Source: Mesorhizobium sp. 1M-11
GTDB taxonomy: Bacteria; Pseudomonadota; Alphaproteobacteria; Rhizobiales; Rhizobiaceae
Direction: 5' to 3'
Length of the DNA: 64,000 nt
Assembly (NCBI RefSeq): GCF_001303895.1
Contig: NZ_LJSD01000002.1
Location: 1-64,000 of the forward strand
Each line of letters begins with the position of its first letter. Within the stretch, counting starts at the first letter, position 1. The notes beneath the pieces are model-generated. The model ran no database searches. It was given only the letters and a program-made list of their open reading frames with translations, and was not told where the DNA came from. Both the position numbers and the translations under genes were made by a program. Below are positions 27,921-36,653 of the stretch, in pieces.

Positions 27921-28955
27921 ATGAACTGGAAGACCACCGCGACAGCCGTAGGGCTGGCGCTGCTCGCCTCGTCGGGCCTTGCCCATGCCGAGGGCGCGCT
28001 CAACATCTATAACTGGGGCAACTACATCAGCCCCGACATGATCAAGAAGTTCGAGAAACAGTACAACGTCAAGGTCACGGTCACCGACTACGATTCCAAC
28101 GACACCGCGCTCGCCAAGGTGCGCCAGGGCGGCACCGGCTTCGACATCGCCATTCCGTCACAGACCTTTATCCCGATCTGGATCAAGGAAGGTCTCATCC
28201 AGGAGACCGATCCCGGCAAGATGGAGAACTTCAAGAACGTGGCGCCGGAATGGGCGAATCCCGATTTCGACCCCGGCCGCAAATACACCGTGCCATGGGC
28301 CTGGGGCACGATCGGCGTGGTCGTCAACACCGATGCCTACAAGGGGCCGGCAAACAGCTGGGGCATCATCTTCGACACGCCAGACGAGCTCAAGGGCAAG
28401 GTCAATGTCGTTCCTGAAATGAACGACGTGATCTTCGCGGCGATCAAATATGCCGGTGGCCAGCAGTGCACCGAGGACAAGGCAGTGCTGAAGAAGGTGC
28501 GCGACATGCTGGTCGCAGCCAAGCCGAACTGGATCGCGATGGAATATAACACCATCGAGAAGATGGGCGCCGGCGACTTCAAGGCGACCAGCGACTGGAA
28601 CGGTTCGGCTTTGCGCCAGCGGCTGGCCAATCCGGCCATCCACTACAACTATCCGAAGGAGGGTTATGGCCTCTGGAGCGATAACGTCGTGGTGCTCAAG
28701 GAAGCCAAGAACGTCGAGAACGCCAAGCTGTTCCAGAACTTCATGATGGACCCGGAAAACGCCGCGCTGAACTCGGCCTTCCACCGCTATGCCAACGGCA
28801 TCGCCGGTTCGGAGAAGTTCATGCCCGCCGACATGAAGGATGCGCCGGAGGTGAACATCCCTGCCGACGTGAAGTCGCTCGGCGAGCTGCAGCGCCTGTG
28901 CTCGCCGGAAATCCAGGAGATCTACAGCAAGATCTGGACCGAGCTGCAGAAGTAA
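27921..28955 (+). CDS. Periplasmic polyamine-type binding protein, paralog 1
   Basis: A 344-residue periplasmic substrate-binding protein (PotD/PotF type) with a signal peptide ending SSGLAHA. The first pocket strand is LNIYNWGNYISPDMIKKFE. In E. coli PotF and PotD the matching stretch has an acidic residue (NWSDY or NWTEY), here replaced by Asn34, so the ligand may differ. A second pocket stretch is GLWSDNVVVL, retaining Trp and Asp. It lies 45 bases after permease 2 and is followed by a close paralog of the same length. Confidence 0.9.
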   Translation: MNWKTTATAVGLALLASSGLAHAEGALNIYNWGNYISPDMIKKFEKQYNVKVTVTDYDSNDTALAKVRQGGTGFDIAIPSQTFIPIWIKEGLIQETDPGKMENFKNVAPEWANPDFDPGRKYTVPWAWGTIGVVVNTDAYKGPANSWGIIFDTPDELKGKVNVVPEMNDVIFAAIKYAGGQQCTEDKAVLKKVRDMLVAAKPNWIAMEYNTIEKMGAGDFKATSDWNGSALRQRLANPAIHYNYPKEGYGLWSDNVVVLKEAKNVENAKLFQNFMMDPENAALNSAFHRYANGIAGSEKFMPADMKDAPEVNIPADVKSLGELQRLCSPEIQEIYSKIWTELQK

Positions 28956-28973
28956 GCAGCTTCAAACCCCGCC

Positions 28974-29067
28974 AGAGCAATTCCAGGAAAAGCGCGTAGC
29001 GGTTTTCCGCCCGGAGTTGCGTAAAAACAAAGAGTTAGAGCGTTTCCGTTAAAAAGGAAACGCTCTA
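28974..29067. repeat. Intergenic palindromic repeat, copy 1
   Basis: Begins GAGCAATTCCAGGAAAAGC and ends with a 12-bp stem (29036-29047 with 29056-29067) of the AGAGCGTTTCC type. A second copy with the same order of elements lies at 45789-45868. Elements of this style are frequent between genes in rhizobial genomes as I recall. Here it separates the two binding-protein genes. Confidence 0.75.
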
Positions 29068-29074
29068 GCACGAA

Positions 29075-29115
29075 GCCGGGACCGACAAATCGGTCCCGGC
29101 CGTCACAAGCTTTTT
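29075..29115 (+). terminator. Hairpin with T-run between the two binding-protein genes
   Basis: A perfect 11-bp stem GCCGGGACCGA/TCGGTCCCGGC closes on a CAAA loop, and five T occur ten bases later. It resembles a terminator or attenuator placed between paralog 1 and paralog 2, so the second gene may be expressed at a lower level or from its own promoter. Confidence 0.6.
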
Positions 29116-29163
29116 GCCTGAAGAAGGCAGAAACATCGCAGATTGGAAGAAGGAGCCCTTGTC

Positions 29164-30198
29164 ATGAACTCGAGATTGTTTGCCGCGACGGCGGCGCTGG
29201 CGCTGCTTGCAGCGACGGGCCTGGCCCGCGCGGAAGGCGCGCTCAACATCTACAACTGGGGCAACTACACCAACCCGGACGTGATCAAGAAGTTCGAGGA
29301 AAAGTACAAGGTCAAGGTCACCATCACGGACTACGACTCCAACGACACGGCTCTGGCCAAGGTCCGTCAGGGCGGCTCCGGTTTTGACATCGTGGTGCCG
29401 TCACAGACGCACCTGCCAATCTGGATCCAGGAAGGCCTGCTGCTCGAGACCAATCCAGGTGGCATGGAGAATTTCAAGAACATCGCGCCCGAGTGGGCCA
29501 ATCCCGACTTCGACCCCGGCCGCAAATATTCGGTGCCATGGGCCTGGGGCACGGTCGGCGTCGTCGTCAACACCGATGTCTACAAGGGCGACATCAACAC
29601 CTGGGATATCGTCTTCAAGACGCCTGACGAGCTGAAGGGCAAGGTCAACGTCGTTCCCGAGATGAAGGACGTGATGACGGCCGCCATCCGCTATGTCGGA
29701 GGCGAGCAGTGCACGGCCGACAAGGAAGTGCTGAAGAAGGTGCGCGACCTGCTGACGGCTGCCAAGCCGAACTGGATCGCCATGGAATATGGCGCCGTCG
29801 ACAAGATGGGTGCGGGCGACTTCAAGGCCTCATCCACCTGGAATGGCGCCGGCCTGCGCATCCGCCTGGCGCATCCCGAGGTTCACTACGGCTATCCGAA
29901 GGAAGGCTTCACCTACTGGTCCGACAATGTCGTGGTCCTGAAGGACGCCAAGAACGCCGAGAACGCCAAGCTGTTCCAGAACTTCATCATGGACCCCGAA
30001 GTGGCTGCCGGGCTTTCCGCTTACCATCGCTACGCCAATGGCGTTGCAGGCTCGGAAAAGTTCATGCCGGCCGAGATGCGCGATGCGCCGGAGATCGTCG
30101 TTCCGGCCGAGGCCAAGCCGCACGGCACCATGGCGCTGATGTGTTCGGAAGAAGCCGATACGCTCTACAAGAAGATCTGGACCGAACTGCGCAAGTAG
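29164..30198 (+). CDS. Periplasmic polyamine-type binding protein, paralog 2
   Basis: A 344-residue substrate-binding protein, near-identical in length to its upstream neighbour and by eye about 70 percent identical. The signal peptide ends ATGLARA. The pocket strand again reads YNWGNY with Asn instead of an acidic residue. Differences gather where the pocket should be: TFIPIWIKEG against THLPIWIQEG, EYNTIEKM against EYGAVDKM, and GLWSDN against TYWSDN. Tandem duplication with change of ligand range is the likely history. The start was set at the ATG with AAGGAG nine bases upstream. Confidence 0.9.
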   Translation: MNSRLFAATAALALLAATGLARAEGALNIYNWGNYTNPDVIKKFEEKYKVKVTITDYDSNDTALAKVRQGGSGFDIVVPSQTHLPIWIQEGLLLETNPGGMENFKNIAPEWANPDFDPGRKYSVPWAWGTVGVVVNTDVYKGDINTWDIVFKTPDELKGKVNVVPEMKDVMTAAIRYVGGEQCTADKEVLKKVRDLLTAAKPNWIAMEYGAVDKMGAGDFKASSTWNGAGLRIRLAHPEVHYGYPKEGFTYWSDNVVVLKDAKNAENAKLFQNFIMDPEVAAGLSAYHRYANGVAGSEKFMPAEMRDAPEIVVPAEAKPHGTMALMCSEEADTLYKKIWTELRK

Positions 30199-30319
30199 CA
30201 AGTTGTCTTGTCGTCCGGCGGCAATGGCTGCCGGATGGCCTACCCGATGCTGGCGAACCGTCGTCGGTCGCGCAGACATCGTCTCAAGAATTCAGAAAAT
30301 GTCGCAGGAGGCGCTTCTC

Positions 30320-31528
30320 ATGCAGCCCTACCGCAACAGCGATCCGCGTCCACCGATCATGCAAGGTTCGCCGCCGGCCCTGGTGCCGCCTCGGCTCGAC
30401 TGGGACAGGCCGCCCTGGAACCGCTGGGCCTTCCAGAACATGCGCCAGATCGTGCCGACGGTGGAGGTTTGGCGCGGCGCTGGCCCGATAAGCGAATTGC
30501 CGCGCGCCGAGACTGATCTGGACGCACTGTCGGTGAGCGACAGCCTGGGCCGTCCTTCGACGCTCGCCGGCCTGCTCGACGAGACTTATACCGACGGCTT
30601 CCTGGTGCTGCAGGACGGCGCAATAGCCTATGAGCGCTATTTCAACGGCATGACGCCGCGCTCGCTGCATCTGTCGCAGTCGATGGCCAAGTCGGTGACG
30701 GCGGCCGTCTGCGGCATCCTTGTCGGTCGAGGCCTGATCGATCCGGCAAAGTTGGTCACTGTCTACCTTCCCGAACTTGCCGAGACCGGTTGGGCGGGCG
30801 CTACTGTCCAGCAGGTGCTCGACATGACGACGGGCGTGACGTTTTCGGAAGCCTATACCGACCGCTATTCCGAGATCGGTCAGGTTGACGTCGCTTCCGG
30901 CTGGAAACCGGTGCCGCCGGACAGCGATCCTTCTTTCCGATGGCCGGCGCATGTGTGGGAACTCATTCTGCGGCTGAAGGACACCACGCGGCCGCACGGT
31001 GCTGCCTTCGAATATCGGTCGATCGAGACGGATGTGCTGGCCTTCATCATGGAGCGCGTGACCGGACACAGGCTGGCTGACCTTGTTTCGCAAGAGCTCT
31101 GGCAGAAGCTGGGTGCGGAGGAAAGCGCGTGCTTCACCGTGGACAGCGCCGGCTACGCGCTGGCCGATGGCGGTTTCAACGCCACGCTTCGCGACTATGC
31201 ACGTTTCGGCCAGATGATCATCGACAATGGTGCCGGCATCGTGCCTGCCGATTGGATCGAGGCAACCAGGGGCGGTGTGCATGGCTCGCAGTTCTCGGAA
31301 AGCCTGCCGGAAGGCAGCTATCGAAACCAGTTCTGGATCCAGGATCCGCGTTCGCGCGCACTGATGTGCCGGGGTGTCTTCGGTCAGCTCATCCATGTGG
31401 ATTGGAACAGCCGGATGGTGACGGTGAAGCTGTCGTCCTTTCCGGATTTCTCGAACACGCCTTATGCGGTGGCGACGCTGAAGGCGATCGCGGCCATCGC
31501 GACAGAGCTGGGCTCTGTCGCCGAATAG
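30320..31528 (+). CDS. SxxK serine hydrolase, 6-aminohexanoate-dimer-hydrolase-like, 1
   Basis: A 402-residue beta-lactamase-fold hydrolase (class C/NylB/esterase family). The nucleophile motif SMAK lies at residues 121-124 in HLSQSMAKSV, and the second motif is YRS at 232-234. No signal peptide is seen, so it probably acts in the cytoplasm on imported amides. A region before the catalytic domain (PPWNRWAFQNMRQIVPTVEV) is shared with the next gene. The start at an ATG with AGGAGG eight bases upstream was chosen. Its position behind the ABC transporter argues for cleavage of a transported amine conjugate. Confidence 0.85.
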   Translation: MQPYRNSDPRPPIMQGSPPALVPPRLDWDRPPWNRWAFQNMRQIVPTVEVWRGAGPISELPRAETDLDALSVSDSLGRPSTLAGLLDETYTDGFLVLQDGAIAYERYFNGMTPRSLHLSQSMAKSVTAAVCGILVGRGLIDPAKLVTVYLPELAETGWAGATVQQVLDMTTGVTFSEAYTDRYSEIGQVDVASGWKPVPPDSDPSFRWPAHVWELILRLKDTTRPHGAAFEYRSIETDVLAFIMERVTGHRLADLVSQELWQKLGAEESACFTVDSAGYALADGGFNATLRDYARFGQMIIDNGAGIVPADWIEATRGGVHGSQFSESLPEGSYRNQFWIQDPRSRALMCRGVFGQLIHVDWNSRMVTVKLSSFPDFSNTPYAVATLKAIAAIATELGSVAE

Positions 31529-31599
31529 ATCAATCGATGCAGGACGCTGGTGGGGGTACCAAGCCTCCTGCGCTGCGCATTATCCAGGAAGGACAAGAC

Positions 31600-32772
31600 G
31601 TGATCAGCCCAACCCAATTCGAGGAGAAATTCGGCTTCCGCCGCGGTGACGTGACATTGGTGAACTGGCGCACGGCGCCGTTCAATCGCTGGTCGTTCCA
31701 GAATGTCGGGGAGCTGGTGCCAAGCGCGCGCATCGGTGCCTGGGCGGGTGCTTCTGAAACAACCGCAGCCGATTTCAGCGGCCTGCTCGGCGAAACGGTT
31801 TCGCTTTCCAGCGGAACCGAGACGATTGCGGCATTTCTCGATCGCTCCAGCGCCGATGCACTGACCGTCATGAAAGGTGGCAGGTTTGTCGGCGACTGGT
31901 TCGCGCCGCACATGCCGTCCGGCAACCGTCACATCGCCTTTTCAATCAGCAAGTCATTGACGGCGGTCCTCGCCGGCATTCTGGAAGGCGAGGGACGGTT
32001 TGATCCGGAAGCGCCGATCACGGCCTATGTTCCGGAAGCAACCGGTTCGGCCTATGGCGACGCGACGGTGCGCCACGTGCTCGATATGACGGTGAGCCTC
32101 GATTTCGAGGAAGCCTATCTCGATCCTGAGAGCGCGTTTGCGCGTTATCGCCGCGCGACGCTGTGGAATCCAGGCGGCGGCGACGAAGGGCTGGAAGAGT
32201 TCCTGCTGTCGCTCAAGCGCAGGCCCGAGCCGCATGGCGAAGTGTTCCGCTACCGTTCGCCGAATTCCGACCTGCTCGGCATTCTGGTCGAGCGCGCGTC
32301 CGGCAAGCGTGTGCCGGAGCTGTTCAGCGAAAAACTATGGGCGCCGCTCGGTGCCTGTGGCGAAGGTGCCATCACGGTCGACCGTTCCGGCACCGCGCGC
32401 GCCGCTGGTGGGGTCTCGCTGACGCCGCGTGACCTTGCCCGCGTCGGCGAGATGATGCGCCAGGGTGGCGTGGCCAATGGCCGGCAAGTGGTGCCGGAAG
32501 CCTGGGTTCACGATACGACGACCGCAGGTAGTCTCGAGGCCTGGAAGCGAGGCGACTTTGCGCATCTGTTTGCAGAAGGGCGCTACCGTAACAAATGGTA
32601 TCAGAGCGGCAAGGGTTCCTATTGCGGCATCGGCATTCATGGCCAGTGGCTGTTCGTCGATCCGGCAAGCGAGGTGGTCATCGTCAAGATGTCGTCGCAG
32701 CCGACGCCGGTCGATGATCCGCTCGACCACGATAATGTCGATTTCTTCGAGGCGCTCGCAAAGATGGTGTGA
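31600..32772 (+). CDS. SxxK serine hydrolase, 6-aminohexanoate-dimer-hydrolase-like, 2
   Basis: A 390-residue paralog of the preceding hydrolase. The nucleophile motif is SISK (residues 115-118) and the second motif YRS begins at residue 218. The shared leader APFNRWSFQNVGELVPSARI matches the upstream protein. It lacks a signal peptide. The GTG start with AAGGA six bases ahead is preferred over an ATG at 31537. The two genes diverge strongly outside the active site, so they could act on different amide substrates. It is the last gene of the transporter-hydrolase group. Confidence 0.85.
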   Translation: MISPTQFEEKFGFRRGDVTLVNWRTAPFNRWSFQNVGELVPSARIGAWAGASETTAADFSGLLGETVSLSSGTETIAAFLDRSSADALTVMKGGRFVGDWFAPHMPSGNRHIAFSISKSLTAVLAGILEGEGRFDPEAPITAYVPEATGSAYGDATVRHVLDMTVSLDFEEAYLDPESAFARYRRATLWNPGGGDEGLEEFLLSLKRRPEPHGEVFRYRSPNSDLLGILVERASGKRVPELFSEKLWAPLGACGEGAITVDRSGTARAAGGVSLTPRDLARVGEMMRQGGVANGRQVVPEAWVHDTTTAGSLEAWKRGDFAHLFAEGRYRNKWYQSGKGSYCGIGIHGQWLFVDPASEVVIVKMSSQPTPVDDPLDHDNVDFFEALAKMV

Positions 32773-32804
32773 CGCAGCTTCTCAGCTGTCGGTTGCCAGG
32801 CGAT

Positions 32805-33335
32805 CTATCTTTCGGCTCGAAGCATGCCGTCGAGGATGCGGAGCAATTCTCCCACGCGTCCTCCACCGGCTGGTGGCGATGGATAGCGGCACAGAACCTC
32901 GATGACTGCCGGGCTCGCATGCCTGGCGGTGCGTTCGAGATGGCAGATTGCAACATCCGCTGCATCTCCCGCCGCAAGCTCGGCTGCGTGGCCACCATGC
33001 GCGGCCGCGCCAAGAATGTGCCTGACCTGAGTGGAGCGGGCCAGCGGATGCAGGTAAGGCGCCGAGGAGGCGCACATGGCAGCCCGTGCGGCCTGGTTCG
33101 CGGCTGCGTCTTCGCATTCCTGTGCTGCCTTGAGGGCAGCCCAGGACGCATCGCGCAGCGCTTTGCCGCGTTTGTCTCCCCGAGCAAATGCCCAGGCGGC
33201 GTCGATGGCTTTATGCGGGCGGGCATCCAAAGGATGCGATGTCTCGAATATTTTCAGTACAACTGCGGCGTTTTCGGCGGCAAAAGCCGTGACTTCGCGC
33301 AGATCGTCCATGCTCAGGATGATCTCGTCCGTCAT
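32805..33335 (-). CDS. Imm5-like putative immunity protein
   Basis: A 176-residue helical protein. The pattern LREVTAFAAENAAVVLKIFE, RPHKAIDAAWAFARGDKR, APYLHPLARSTQVRHILGAA and CRYPSPPAGGGRVGELLRIL matches my memory of the Imm5-like family annotated as putative immunity protein. No toxin gene lies beside it. It starts at the ATG overlapping the LysR stop (ATGA), so it is made with that regulator. Members of this family are common as orphans and their real role is not established. Confidence 0.7.
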   Translation of the reverse strand: MTDEIILSMDDLREVTAFAAENAAVVLKIFETSHPLDARPHKAIDAAWAFARGDKRGKALRDASWAALKAAQECEDAAANQAARAAMCASSAPYLHPLARSTQVRHILGAAAHGGHAAELAAGDAADVAICHLERTARHASPAVIEVLCRYPSPPAGGGRVGELLRILDGMLRAER

Positions 33336-34246
33336 CGCTCGGTTGCCCCGCTGTCCGTCTGCGGCAGTTTGGCAAGCAGCCAACTGCGGAAACTGGCGAC
33401 CGGCGGGTAGAGCCGCTTTTCGTTGGGCACTACCAGATAATAGGCGCTGCGGCTCTGCATCGCGCGGCCGGGCGCCGGCACCAGCTGGCCGCGCTGCAAC
33501 TCGCCGGTGATCAGGAACAGCGGCAGCAGCGCGATGCCGAGGCCGGCGATGCAGGCCTGGGCTGCCGTCGAGAACTGCTCGAACTGCATGCCGGGCCCGG
33601 TGGGCGCGGCGAGCCCCTCATGCTCGAACCACTCAGCCCAACCGCCAGGGCGTGAGGCCATATGCAGCAGCGGCAGCCGGCCAAGGTCGCGCGGTTCAGT
33701 CACCGCGTTTGCCCTCAGGAACTCGGGCGCTGCGACCGGCGCCACCTCCTCTCGCATCAGAAGGGTCGACGTCGCGCCCGGCCAATCGGGCTGACCGACG
33801 TGAATGGCGGCATCCAGCCGCTCGCGGGCAAAGTCGAAACGGCCGATGCGGGTGGCGAAGTTGATGGTGATGTCCGGGTTCTGTTCGACGAATTCCGGGA
33901 TCAGCGGCATCAGCCATCGCGTGCCGAAGGTTGGCAAAATGGCGAGGTTCAACACGCCGCCATGCCGATTGCTCATCAATCCAAGTGCCGCTTCGCGAAG
34001 CTGGCCGAGTGCTGCACGCACCGTTTCCGCATAGATCTCGCCTTCGGGCGAGAGTTGGACATTGCGGCTGTCGCGCTCGATCAGCCGCTTGCCGAACTGG
34101 TCCTCCAACAGCTTGATCTGCCTGCTGATGGCGCCCTGGGTCAGCGCCAGTTCCTGCGCTGCCGCCGTGAAGGAGCCAAGCCGCGCCACCGCCTCGAATG
34201 CGGCAAGCGCTCCGGTGGTCGGCAAAAGGCGGCGTTGCACGCTCAT
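33332..34246 (-). CDS. LysR-family regulator, GcvA-like
   Basis: A 304-residue LysR regulator. The N-terminal helix-turn-helix is clear (LAAFEAVARLGSFTAAAQEL, LTQGAISRQIKLLEDQFGKR), followed by an effector-binding domain (GVLNLAILPTFGTRWLMPLI). It is divergent from the glutaryl-CoA dehydrogenase gene with about 115 bases between, a layout in which LysR proteins usually control the neighbour. The effector is unknown. Confidence 0.92.
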   Translation of the reverse strand: MSVQRRLLPTTGALAAFEAVARLGSFTAAAQELALTQGAISRQIKLLEDQFGKRLIERDSRNVQLSPEGEIYAETVRAALGQLREAALGLMSNRHGGVLNLAILPTFGTRWLMPLIPEFVEQNPDITINFATRIGRFDFARERLDAAIHVGQPDWPGATSTLLMREEVAPVAAPEFLRANAVTEPRDLGRLPLLHMASRPGGWAEWFEHEGLAAPTGPGMQFEQFSTAAQACIAGLGIALLPLFLITGELQRGQLVPAPGRAMQSRSAYYLVVPNEKRLYPPVASFRSWLLAKLPQTDSGATER

Positions 34247-34362
34247 GATCCATTACTAATCGTCATTGATCTCTGAGGCAATTTCATTTGCTTTTTTTCG
34301 GACAGGGGCCGATAAGCCCGGCATTCTGCGCATTCTGGCCGCACCTTCTGGGAGAAATACGC

Positions 34363-35553
34363 ATGGCTGCCGACAAGAACGCCTTCGTCTGGGACGATCC
34401 GTTCCTCATCGAGGACCAGCTTTCGGAAGACGAACGCATGATCCGCGATGGTGCGGCGGCGTTCGCCGCCGACAAGCTCGCGCCGCGCATCGAAGACGCC
34501 TACATGGAAGAAAAGACCGACCCGGCGATTTTCCGCGAAATGGGAGAAGCCGGTCTGCTCGGCATCACCGTGCCGGAAGAATATGGCGGGCTCGGCGCCA
34601 ACTACGTGACCTACGGCCTCGTCGCCCGTGAGGTGGAGCGCATCGACAGCGGCTACCGCTCGATGATGAGCGTGCAGTCGTCGCTGGTCATGTATCCGAT
34701 CCACGCCTATGGTTCGGAGGAGCAGCGCAAGAAGTATCTGCCGAAGCTCGCTTCCGGCGAATGGATCGGCTGCTTCGGTCTGACCGAGCCGGACGCCGGT
34801 TCCGATCCGGGCGGCATGAAGACCCGCGCCGAAAAGACGGCAAACGGCTATCGCATCTCCGGTTCGAAGATGTGGATTTCCAACGCGCCGATCGCCGACG
34901 TGTTCGTGGTCTGGGCTAAGTCCGCCGCGCATGACAACCAGATCCGTGGTTTCGTGCTGGAAAAGGGCATGAAGGGCCTGTCGGCGCCGAAGATCGGCGG
35001 CAAGCTTTCGCTGCGCGCCTCGATCACGGGCGAGATCGTCATGGAAGGCGTCGAGGTCGGCGAAGATGCGCTGCTGCCCAACGTCTCCGGTCTCAAGGGT
35101 CCATTCGGCTGCTTGAACCGTGCCCGTTACGGCATTTCCTGGGGCGCCATGGGTGCCGCGGAAGACTGCTGGCATCGTGCCCGCCAGTATGGTCTCGACC
35201 GCAAGCAGTTCGGCAAGCCGCTTGCCGGCATGCAGCTCTATCAGAAGAAGCTCGCCGACATGCAGACCGACATCGCGCTCGGTCTACAGGGCTCGCTGCG
35301 CGTCGGCCGGCTGATGGACGAGGGCAAGATGGCGCCGGAGATGATCTCCATCGTCAAGCGCAACAATTGCGGCAAGGCACTCGACATCGCCCGCATGGCG
35401 CGGGACATGCACGGCGGCAACGGCATCCAGATCGGCTACCATGTCATGCGCCACGCGCAGAACCTCGAGACGGTCAACACCTATGAGGGCGCGCACGACG
35501 TGCACGCGCTCATTCTTGGCCGCGCTCAGACCGGCCTGCAGGCCTTCTTCTGA
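34363..35553 (+). CDS. gcdH: Glutaryl-CoA dehydrogenase
   Basis: A 396-residue FAD enzyme that oxidises and decarboxylates glutaryl-CoA to crotonyl-CoA in lysine and tryptophan breakdown. It shows the acyl-CoA dehydrogenase signatures [20 protein letters not shown] and the catalytic Glu in [15 protein letters not shown] (about residue 375). The length fits GCDH rather than other acyl-CoA dehydrogenases. The ATG with GGGAGA upstream was chosen. It stands divergent from a LysR gene and is probably controlled by it. Electrons would pass to ETF. Confidence 0.93.
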   Translation: MAADKNAFVWDDPFLIEDQLSEDERMIRDGAAAFAADKLAPRIEDAYMEEKTDPAIFREMGEAGLLGITVPEEYGGLGANYVTYGLVAREVERIDSGYRSMMSVQSSLVMYPIHAYGSEEQRKKYLPKLASGEWIGCFGLTEPDAGSDPGGMKTRAEKTANGYRISGSKMWISNAPIADVFVVWAKSAAHDNQIRGFVLEKGMKGLSAPKIGGKLSLRASITGEIVMEGVEVGEDALLPNVSGLKGPFGCLNRARYGISWGAMGAAEDCWHRARQYGLDRKQFGKPLAGMQLYQKKLADMQTDIALGLQGSLRVGRLMDEGKMAPEMISIVKRNNCGKALDIARMARDMHGGNGIQIGYHVMRHAQNLETVNTYEGAHDVHALILGRAQTGLQAFF

Positions 35554-35565
35554 GATGATGTCTCT

Positions 35566-35593
35566 GTCTTCTCCCCGCCGATGGGGAGAAGAC
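35566..35593. repeat. Perfect inverted repeat between convergent genes
   Basis: An 11-bp perfect stem GTCTTCTCCCC/GGGGAGAAGAC with a 6-base loop lies between the ends of gcdH and thuB. There is no T-tract on either strand. It resembles the CTTCTCCCC-type palindromes common between rhizobial genes and could serve as a two-way terminator. Confidence 0.65.
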
Positions 35594-35606
35594 GCCCAAG
35601 CATGGC

Positions 35607-36653
35607 TTAGATCATGACCGGCCGTTTGTCGTTGCTGCTGACAAAAGCAGCATCGATCAATTTCTGCATGTCGGTGGCACGGCGAAACGATGGGTCGCCG
35701 TTGACGCCGGACAGCAGGGCATCAACGAACCGGCGTGCGTTGCGCCTGATCTGAGGCAACTCGAGATCGCGCCAGGCGACGGTGTCGATATCCTCGCCGA
35801 AACAACCCTTCAGCGACGAAGTCCTGCCGTTGGTCTCTACCCAGAGCGCGCCCTTCGTGCCGTGCAGCTTCAATTCGAGATCGTTCAGGTGGCCGGTCGC
35901 ATAACGCGTGGCGACGATAGTGGCCAGCGCACCGGACTGGAAGCGCGCGGTCATCGCCACGCTGTCATTGGCATCCAGTCGATACTTGCCGATCTGGTCG
36001 CCCGGAGCCTTGGGGAAGGTGACCAGTTCGGCGTTGAGGCTGGCGATGTCGTCGGCGGCGCCATAGGTCGCGAAATCGAGAATGTGGATGCCGACATCGC
36101 CGAGCACGCCGGTCGAGCCGTGTTCGGTCGACAGCCGCCAGAGCCACTGATCGGCCGTGCGCCAGTCGCCCCAGGCTTTGCCGACCAGCCAGCTCTGACG
36201 GTAACTTGCCTCGACATGGCGCAGTTCGCCGAGTTCACCCGCCTCCACCATCTGCCGGGCACGCTGCAGGGCTGGCGAATTGCGATAGGTCAGGTTGACC
36301 ATGTTGATCAGGCCGGCGCGCTCCGCTGCCTCGGTCATCTCCAGCGCATCGGCATGGTTGGGCGCCAGCGGCTTTTCGCAGAACACGTGCTTGCCGGCGG
36401 CAAGCAGCGTGAGCGTCGTTTCCCGGTGCACGCCATCCGGCGTGGCATTGATGGCCGCATCGAATTCGCCCCAGGCGAGTGCCTCTTCCAGGCCGTCGAA
36501 GGCGTGGGCGATGCCGTTCTTTTCCGCATAGGCCGCTGCCCGGCCCGGCAATGCATCGGCGCAGGCAACGATGCGGCATTCGGGCACTTTGCCGAATTCC
36601 TCCATATGCTGGCCGGCGATGCCGCCGGTGCCGAGAAGCAGCAGCCGGCGCAT
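35607..36653 (-). CDS. thuB: Gfo/Idh/MocA dehydrogenase, ThuB-like
   Basis: A 348-residue NAD(P)-dependent sugar dehydrogenase. The nucleotide-binding loop is LLLGTGGIAGQH, and the EKPLAPNHADALEM segment holds the conserved Lys of the family. It follows a ThuA-type gene with a one-base overlap (TGATG). In Sinorhizobium ThuA and ThuB convert disaccharides such as trehalose to 3-keto forms. The transporter genes thuEFGK are not here, so a use with another sugar is possible. Confidence 0.85.
   Translation of the reverse strand: MRRLLLLGTGGIAGQHMEEFGKVPECRIVACADALPGRAAAYAEKNGIAHAFDGLEEALAWGEFDAAINATPDGVHRETTLTLLAAGKHVFCEKPLAPNHADALEMTEAAERAGLINMVNLTYRNSPALQRARQMVEAGELGELRHVEASYRQSWLVGKAWGDWRTADQWLWRLSTEHGSTGVLGDVGIHILDFATYGAADDIASLNAELVTFPKAPGDQIGKYRLDANDSVAMTARFQSGALATIVATRYATGHLNDLELKLHGTKGALWVETNGRTSSLKGCFGEDIDTVAWRDLELPQIRRNARRFVDALLSGVNGDPSFRRATDMQKLIDAAFVSSNDKRPVMI

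Noticed and set aside
31129..31599. Upstream extension of the second SxxK hydrolase into the first
   Set aside because: The extra region overlaps the first hydrolase in another frame. A GTG start with AAGGA gives a product that aligns with its paralog.
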